A stretch of DNA of 64,000 nt, taken from assembly GCA_026214975.1 (NCBI GenBank), contig CM047813.1, forward strand, positions 28,342,797 to 28,406,796. Direction: 5' to 3'. Within the stretch, counting starts at the first letter, position 1. Every line of letters starts with the position of its first letter. This document shows positions 57,591 through 64,000 of the stretch, one piece after another. The notes under the pieces were generated by a model. It had not been told where the DNA came from, ran no database searches, and saw only the letters and a list, made by a program, of their open reading frames with translations. The DNA is from Gentiana macrophylla (lineage: Eukaryota > Streptophyta > Magnoliopsida > Gentianales > Gentianaceae). The translations under genes and the position numbers were made by a program.

Positions 57591-58083
57591 ATTTTCTCTG
57601 CAGCAGTTTTTTTCTTTCTCCTCCTAGAATAAATTTATTTTATTTTTCCGCATAAATCCCCATAGAACAACAATAATTTTTTTCCGTTATTTCGCGATTG
57701 GAACACAACGAAGTGACGTTTCGATGGGTGAATTGCTTCAAATTTTTTATTGGTAATTTTCTTTATTTTTTTTATGATGCCTATGTATTTCTTGGTTAAT
57801 TTCGGCGATTTTATGGTTAGTATATATGAGTAGCTAATATTTTGATAGCTAAATTATGTGATGAAACAACGAAATTAATGCATAATCGATGATCTAGGGA
57901 TGAGTAGGGCTAAAAAGTTGAATCTATTGAATGTTTGTGTTCTAAAACTTGAACCCAATGTCTTTAATGGAGTAGCTAACCGTTAATTGATCAAAAACAC
58001 GAACTTTATAAATATATTTTGCGAGGAAGTGTGCGAACTGGAGTCTTATGATTGCCATGCACGAACTAGTCGAGTTTTTCACA
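57591..58083. repeat. 493-bp direct duplication, copy B
   Basis: Second copy of 55793-56285. Differences are mostly single-base indels and a few substitutions. Confidence 0.9.
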
Positions 58084-58539
58084 GCATGTTCCTTGGTAAG
58101 GTTTTTCTGGCTAAGTCGTGAACTCGGTGGATGCGGAGTGTCTCGTCGTTTTTCATCATATTAGGTCAATTAAATCTCATAGAATGGACTGTTGAATCGA
58201 GTGTAGGGTAACTAGGTTGTGGTATTAGCGCCTAGGGACCAATTTAGGAGATTTCACCCACGACACATTCATTAGAAATCATTGGTTGGTTGGTTGGTTA
58301 AGGCTCGTCCCTAGTGATTCGGTAAATGTGTTTTAATTTAGCTATTCCTTTTATCCTACTTTTTAAAGTCATCATTTTTATTTTCTTTAGCTATAATTAA
58401 TTTCACCATTTTGTGAGCCTGAACTAAATACTAAAGTTGTTGTGATACTTGACCAATTCCTCGTGGGATACGACATTGCTTGCCGTTATAGTATAGCCGA
58501 CTCGGTCTCTGCCGGTTAAAGTTGGTTTACTATAATTTG

Positions 58540-59290
58540 GCCATCACCCGGTCTCCCGAACAGTGCCACCGCAGGTCGGCTAGGTTGCATGTGAGCTCGG
58601 GTCCACGCAGTATGGGCCGAGACGGTCCGAAGGAGCTCGCCGCAGGTCGGCCAGAACCTTCCTCATCCGATATTGCTCTTGTGCATAAATTATAAGATAA
58701 ACATGGAATGAATCTCAAGTCATTAAGACACTGATCCTATAATCAAGATATCCATCATTATCTCCTAAATAATTGGGATTGACACAAGATAATCCTTGGT
58801 CAATACGAAATAGAGTCCACCTTGGACACGCCACAGGCATGCCTAGGGCATACCGCCCTCTATATAAACGATCTCAAGAACTACGAAGAAATTTGATTCC
58901 TGAACAATTACATGAAACGTAGGCAACTTGAGATTAATCATCTCAGACTTAGTCTAAAATCACCACAAAACCACCCCCGTTTCATACTTTCTTTAGCCTT
59001 CAAATCTTAATCAAATTGTTATTAGGAAAAATAGTGCCCGAATTTATCGATAGACGAAATCCAACATCTCAGTCCTCCTACCATTAACCATCAAAAACTT
59101 AATGCGAAGTCTCTTAACGTTTAGGCAACGACATAGGTATGACAGATATTTTGATGCTCAATGCATTATTCTAGTCGCATTCACCAGACTTCCCAAAATT
59201 AATTATTGATATATTAGTATGGATATATATGGTTGTTACAAACCAACTCTTTACGATAATGACATGCTCGTATTTTATTTATTTTTAGTC
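58540..59290. other. No recognisable gene
   Basis: GC-richer sequence at 58540-58660 repeats CCGCAGGTCGGC twice and looks like retroelement leader or spacer. 58700-59290 is plain AT-rich DNA. Confidence 0.4.
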
Positions 59291-59327
59291 TCAAATGCAT
59301 GCAGTTGATAGGGATTACATGAAAGGG

Positions 59328-59977
59328 ATTTGTACAAATGAGAATATCTTTTCACACAAATTTTTATCTTACCATACAGAATTTTTTTTCCAATTTCGCC
59401 CTTATTTTTTTTATTTTACGCGCGTTCATTCTCGACCAAAGTTTGGTGAGAATATGACAATTATCCATAATTTGAAATATGGTGGAATATACGTGTTGAG
59501 AGTCATTCACACCTGGTTGATTCTCACCATATTTTTATTAGAATGTTTGAAGTTTTCCAAACTCATACATAGTCGAGGCGTCATTCGACCAATATTGAGT
59601 CGAATACTCTACATTCGTGATTAGAATTGGGTCGGATAACAACAACAATATAAGAAAGACTACTATTGATTCTCGATCGAATTTGACGAGAATATTAAAA
59701 GTTTTGTACTCATTTTTGTCGAATGTCTTTCGGACCGGTATTGAAATATGAAAAACATTCAAAATTCGACTAGAATAAAATCAAGATAATGATCGTATTC
59801 GACTTAAATTGGGTCGAAATGGGTGATATGCGAATTGACCATAAATTGGCTGAATAGTATATATTTTTCGACTCATTTATCGTCGAATGATGACGCGCGC
59901 TGGAATATCCAAACGGTCTCACTCTCGCTTTTAAGTGTAAAAACAATATTTGTGTGAAAAGATAGTCCCTTACAAAT
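59328..59977. mobile_element. TIR element, 650 bp
   Basis: ATTTGTACAAATGAGAATAT with TCTTTTCACACAAAT on the left (59328-59361) is matched in inverted form on the right (59948-59977), including 17 exact bases. The interior holds many TCGAC/GTCGA-type words (CTCGACC, GGTCGGAT, TTCGACT), as in small MITE-like elements. No transposase. A diverged partial copy lies in the other orientation at 11500-11790. Confidence 0.6.
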
Positions 59978-60190
59978 ATTCAAACGCGTGCTTAATTGGT
60001 TAAGTCAATACCTAGTATAAATATTTTTTTTAAGTATACCACAAAATATTTCTAAAAAAAAAAGTATATATACCACAAAATATTATTAGAAAAAGTAGCA
60101 CTGCACTAGATACTTTATATTTTACTGCAGAATTGATTTAGAAAAAGTAGCACTGCAGTAGATACTCTACATTTTATTGTAAACTACAGA

Positions 60191-60545
60191 GTCTGTAAAA
60201 TTTCCTTTACATCTACCGCATTTATCCAGATTCCGTAAATTTTCCTTTACATCTAACTTATTGTGTAAAATAGAGAATCTGATGTATTTCATCTTAGATA
60301 GAGATTATGTAAACTAAACAAATACGTATTTAAAACTGTAAAATAGAGTATTATTTTAGAACATCTTCTGTAAAATTTCTTTTACATCAACCACATTTAT
60401 CCAGATTCTGTAAATTTTCCTTTATATCTAACTTATTATCTAAAATAGAGATTCTTGTGCATTTCATTATAGATAGAGATTGTGTAAACTAAAAAAATAC
60501 GTATTTAAAAATATAAAATAGAGTATTATTTTAGAACATCTGATG
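60191..60545. repeat. 175-bp tandem duplication
   Basis: Two units starting TCTGTAAAATTTC (60192 and 60367) share TTATCCAGATTC, ATAGATAGAGATT and AGAGTATTATTTTAGAACAT to the end. Each unit also repeats TTTCCTTTACATCTA internally. Just upstream, AGAAAAAGTAGCACTGCA occurs twice (60089 and 60139). Confidence 0.85.
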
Positions 60546-61344
60546 CAAGTGCTTTAAATAGTTGTATTGTTCTATCCGTTCAATTGTGATAAAATAAAAT
60601 ATTAAAAAAAAAAAACATGTATTAATAGTCATTTGTTGTCGTTACTTCTATGCGATAATGTTAATATATATATTATTTGAGCAGAATAATAATGTTATTT
60701 ATTGATAACAAGTGGGGAAAATAGCAGGCCAAAACTTTGTCTCCTCAACATTAAAGCTGGACTTTGCCTCTTCAATAACCAGAGAGGTATTTTCAGAAAA
60801 ACAAATAGTAATTCACCATGATGTTTCAGAGAGTGGCAATTTGTATTGAAATACTGAGCATCTTGATGAAATTAGTCTTCATTTTCGTCGACGCACTTGA
60901 TTCAGCGATACATGATAATGATTCTCGATTCTCTGTTAGAACATCAAATTCTTCTGTTTACATTGTTACGGCTCCTTACGTCGCCATTCTTCCTTGATTT
61001 ACGTTGGCAGTGAGGCTTGATTGATGAAATCATAGTCTAGAGGATGTAAAATCATCAGAGTGCACAGTAGTTGTTTGATGAAATCCTCCAACGAAAAAAC
61101 ATATGGGATCTGGAGAATCGGTTTGTTTGTTAATTGTCTAAGGTGGATTTTTTTTTTTTTTTTTTTTTTTTGTTTTTTTTTTTGAGCTTTTGAATTTGAT
61201 TTTTAATAAATTGTAGATTTCGTGTGTTCTCTGATTTAAAGATTTGTAAACCTGTATGTAAAATTAGGAAGGTGATGCTTTCACCCTGTCGATGCAGAGA
61301 TGCTCTTTTAAGGAGAACTTTTGTGGGTGAAACGTGAGAAATTA

Positions 61345-62108
61345 GGGCTGAACTTGGGTCCGGTTGAGTTTATTTGGGTTGGGTTTTTCATAGTATTACT
61401 CGGGTTGGTTTAAGAAAATACTAACCCAAACCGAACCAAATTATTATAAAACCCAATGGTTTGGTCCGGGTTGGTTTCGGATTGGGCCGGGTTGGGTTTC
61501 GGGTTTTAAGCCATAAACAATGTATTATAATCAAACTTTGATGTAATAAAATTCATACATGTATTCTATCAAAATTCAAATATTTTACCACATTTCCATA
61601 GAGAACAATATTTGAAGACAATTTTTTATGGATATCATATTACGAATTCAATAATCCATGACACAACCAACAACGTATAGAGATTGTAACAAAGAACAAT
61701 ACTTAAGCATTAAGGAAATCATACATGAAAATTTAAAAGTTAAAGAAATGATCCATGATTCATTCGAAAAAATATTATATTCATCAAATAGTCTTTTTAG
61801 TCTAATTCTGCAATCATTCACATGTTTCTTCATTTTTCAATTATCACACCATAAGATTAATGTTGATCGAAAATGAATAGCAATAACATTTTTCATTGGC
61901 TATCAATAGAATTATCTATTGTAATGCCTTTCGGGTTGGGTTGGGTCGAACCGAAAAAAAAAAAAAAAACCCCAAACCAACCCAATAGCATTCGGGTTGG
62001 GTCAAAAACCAACCCAATCTTTTTGGTTTCAACTGGGTTGGGTTATTTTGGATTGTTCGGTTTGGGTTTTGGGTTGGTTCGGGTTTATTGAGTTTTTTGC
62101 TCGGCCCT
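61345..62108. mobile_element. hAT-like non-autonomous element
   Basis: Flanked by the 8-bp direct repeat AGAAATTA (61337-61344 and 62109-62116). The ends GGGCTGAAC and (inverted) AGGGCCGAGC are related. Long arms rich in GGGTTGGGTT and AACCCAACC on both sides could fold. The + strand frame at 61873-62091 simply translates this. No transposase. Confidence 0.65.
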
Positions 62109-62249
62109 AGAAATTATGGTGGAAACAATTGTTTAACTAGAGATACTGATATTGAATGGATAAATGTGATTTATCTAGCTCATTATCATTTACACATTAA
62201 AGATGTGTAGGTGTAATTTTGATGCATCACGTTAATCCACTTGATATTA

Positions 62250-62690
62250 CTTTTTTTTTAAAAAGAACAAAGGATTTTATTAATTAACGTCCGCAAAACA
62301 CGCAGCTAGAACATCATCCGGTGGCAAACTGCCCCAGAAAGTCACATCAAGTAAAGACAAAGCATGACACGCAAGAAGGTGTGCAGGGACATTGCCAGTA
62401 CGACGAACAAAAGAGAAAGAAATGGATTCAAAACTAGGGAGCAGAGCTAAGCAATCCCCCACAAGAGAACCCTGAGCAGTAATGTCCTTCACAGGATGTC
62501 GAAGCCACTGCACACAAGCCAGACATTCACTTTCCACCTCCACCCGGCGCAGATGCAGTCGTTGCGCCTCTGCCAGTGCCAAGTAAATGCCTCGGTGCTC
62601 CGTATACTCCGGCCGACCTCCCCCGTCAAAAGGACAACCCACGGCATGCAAGACTGACCCTACAGGATCTCGGAAAACCAACCCAATACC
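62250..62690 (-). pseudogene. LINE 3' end with RNase H-like (RVT_3) domain
   Basis: A - strand frame ends at TAA 62280 and encodes RDPVGSVLHAVG, then YTEHRGIYLALAEAQRLHL, VEVESECLACVQWL and FVRRTGNVPAHLLACHALS, i.e. the RNase H-like domain at the end of many plant LINEs (RVT_3/PF13456). A short A-run (T8-9 on +, about 62251-62259) follows, as expected of a retroposed 3' end. The fragment is 5'-truncated at about 62690. It is not part of a larger host gene that I can see. Confidence 0.75.
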
Positions 62691-62699
62691 TATTCGATC

Positions 62700-63480
62700 C
62701 TCTCAAATATGATCGTTACTGGATTTTCTTATTATTCGCTGAAATTCCCTCTGCTCTACTCTTACACAAGATATCGTTGTCCTTCCGGATGCATGGTATC
62801 AACTAATGGTTTAATTCCAATTTGATTTGGCTCTGAATTCCTTACAACGTTCCTTCAATCTCCACCATTGATCAATTGATTAATCCAATGCTTGATATTC
62901 ATCCTTATCCATTTAATCTTCCAAAAAAATCTTGAAACGAATTAATCTGACTTATGTATACTCAGCTGATTGGTTCATGTGTCTGCTGAGGTATATATTT
63001 GGTCAGCTGAATTATGGTCTGCTGTGTTCTTCAATGAACACTCAACTGACTACTTCTCATCTAACTTTTGTTTGTGAAGTTAGAGTACATCATCTTAAAT
63101 ATAACTAAGTCTCAGTCATCACATTTCCTTATATGGAACTTAGACCTTCACTACAAGGTATATGTGATCAGTTTAGGCCATCACATACTTACATAAATTC
63201 TGATCCCATATCCTGCGCTTTTAAGTCTTCATTACTAAGTTTGAACCCTTAGGCTTCATTACTGAGTTTGAATCCTCGACCTTCGCCTTCAAGTTTCCTG
63301 ACACTCTCTCTCTGAACACCTAGTCTAGATAGTCTCTGTGAGCTAGTCACCCTCTATATCAAATGATTGTTTGATCAAACCTATATAAGGATCAAACTCT
63401 AGTAAACATATACATTCACTCTAGACATCTTTTTACCTTTGCCCTATAACAACTAGTCTGGCTCTCATCATTAAAACTAA
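62700..63480. other. No recognisable gene
   Basis: AT-rich, with short repeats of GTCAGCTGA / CAGCTGA words (62960-63060) and CTTCATTACT-AGTTTGAA (63226-63275). Nothing codes. Confidence 0.4.
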
Positions 63481-63489
63481 AATATGCCT

Positions 63490-63970
63490 AACAACTACAC
63501 CCTAATCCCTAAACCTTAAACCGTGAATCATAAATCGTAAAAATCATCATAGAATCAAACATTGTGTTTGAATGTCACTAATCGTGGATTGATTGATTAT
63601 ATGTGACATTTATAAACCCCAGATAATATCCCTTACATTTTGAATCCTCAACCCTGGATTATGAACCCAAAACCTTAAACTCAAAATCATTAACCCTAAA
63701 CGCTAAAATGGATTATAAGTTTGTCACTAATAAGGAGTGTTTGATTATTTATGACAATCACTATAGTTGTCATGATAGAATTGAGCATTGTGTTTAATGT
63801 ATCAGAGAATTAATCAACACAGGGTCATTACTTAGGGATTGAAGGCTTATATTTCACATTTATAAATATAAAAAAGCAAATCATACCCCTAAAACCTGAA
63901 CAATAAACCATAAACCCAAAATCATGAACCTTAAACCATTAAACTTGAACCATAAACCTTGAACCAAAAT
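63490..63970. repeat. Degenerate telomere-like and AT-rich repeat
   Basis: Runs of CCCTAAACC-type words (CTAATCCCTAAACCTTAAACC at 63500, AACCCTAAACGCTAAAA at 63690, AAACCATAAACCCAAAATCA at 63905) alternate with GTGTTTGAATGTCACTAAT-like modules. Only a few units are exact CCCTAAA. This is an interstitial, decayed repeat, not a chromosome end. Confidence 0.5.
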
Positions 63971-64000
63971 ATGTGAGTAATTTGTTTGAAAGTCATAGGT

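Larger units (their letters stand above)
44924..58525. mobile_element. Older repeat hosting nested insertions
   Basis: TTTACTATAATTT occurs exactly at 44911-44923 and at 58526-58538. Removing the Tat element and the Copia insertion with its duplication leaves about 1.57 kb of ordered non-coding sequence between these direct repeats. It contains phrases such as GACGAAAGACGTTTACGTCG and TGGGATACGACATTGC that I associate with LTR or untranslated parts of plant gypsy elements. It may be a solo LTR or a degraded non-autonomous element. No TG...CA ends are evident, and 13 bp is too long for a usual LTR target duplication. Confidence 0.4.

Noticed and set aside
63490..63970. A chromosome end
   Set aside because: The CCCTAAA-like units are too degenerate and are mixed with other sequence.
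1..64000. CRISPR arrays, operons, ribosome-binding sites, prophage
   Set aside because: The window is plant nuclear DNA; regular repeats here are transposon or satellite sequence.

Overview
The window is nuclear DNA of a flowering plant, a eudicot and probably an asterid. Evidence: three ordinary plant genes (two rich in introns), GT-AG introns with T-rich acceptors, and a dense load of plant transposon families (Copia, Ty3/gypsy chromovirus and Tat, TRIM, LINE, hAT, Stowaway and Mutator-like). The asterid call is an inference from the SnRK2 protein, which looks most like SnRK2.6 proteins of that group.

Genic core, 17.5-40.4 kb. (1) An OST1/SnRK2.6-type ABA-signalling kinase on the + strand, nine coding exons at 18085-20834, 363 aa. 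(2) Convergent to it, an intronless MBOAT acyltransferase of the GUP1/HHAT type on the - strand, 21283-22863. (3) A very large phragmoplast kinesin of the KIN-12/POK type on the - strand, 26788-40144. I could splice it in frame through 37 coding exons to about 2,938 aa. Remains of a chromovirus (25.05-26.29 kb) and short repeats separate (2) from (3). No pathway links the three genes; they are simply neighbours.

Left flank, 0-17.3 kb. A decayed Copia element with its 3' LTR (1-5718) is followed by inverted-repeat elements, one of them nested in another (6972-10067 and 7279-8614). Next come a second Copia RNase H relic (11.06-11.36 kb) and an unusual GC-rich array of 12-16 bp iterons (13.02-14.21 kb). 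Variants of the same iteron recur at 14.86-14.94 kb and around 17.2-17.3 kb. Between them lie a fragment of a ribosomal protein S9 (uS4) gene and another gene-like fragment, suggesting a gene-capturing transposon.

Right flank, 40.6-64 kb. A non-autonomous Mutator-like element (9-bp target duplication) carries eleven copies of a perfect or near-perfect palindrome, commonly 21-22 bp apart. A Stowaway MITE holds a hAT MITE inside it. A LINE reverse-transcriptase gene is interrupted by a TRIM retrotransposon with extra internal LTR copies. A 10.2-kb Tat-lineage gypsy element has boundaries, target duplication and an antisense extra ORF still visible (45052-55283); it sits inside an older repeat flanked by 13-bp direct repeats. 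That older repeat also holds a Copia fragment bracketed by 493-bp direct duplications. Further right are a TIR element, a 175-bp tandem duplication, a hAT-like element with an 8-bp duplication, a LINE RNase H fragment and degenerate telomere-like sequence.

Coordinates and splice joints were read by eye. Family names rest on motifs I recognise, not on searches. Many transposon ORFs carry small indels, and some of these may be assembly errors.
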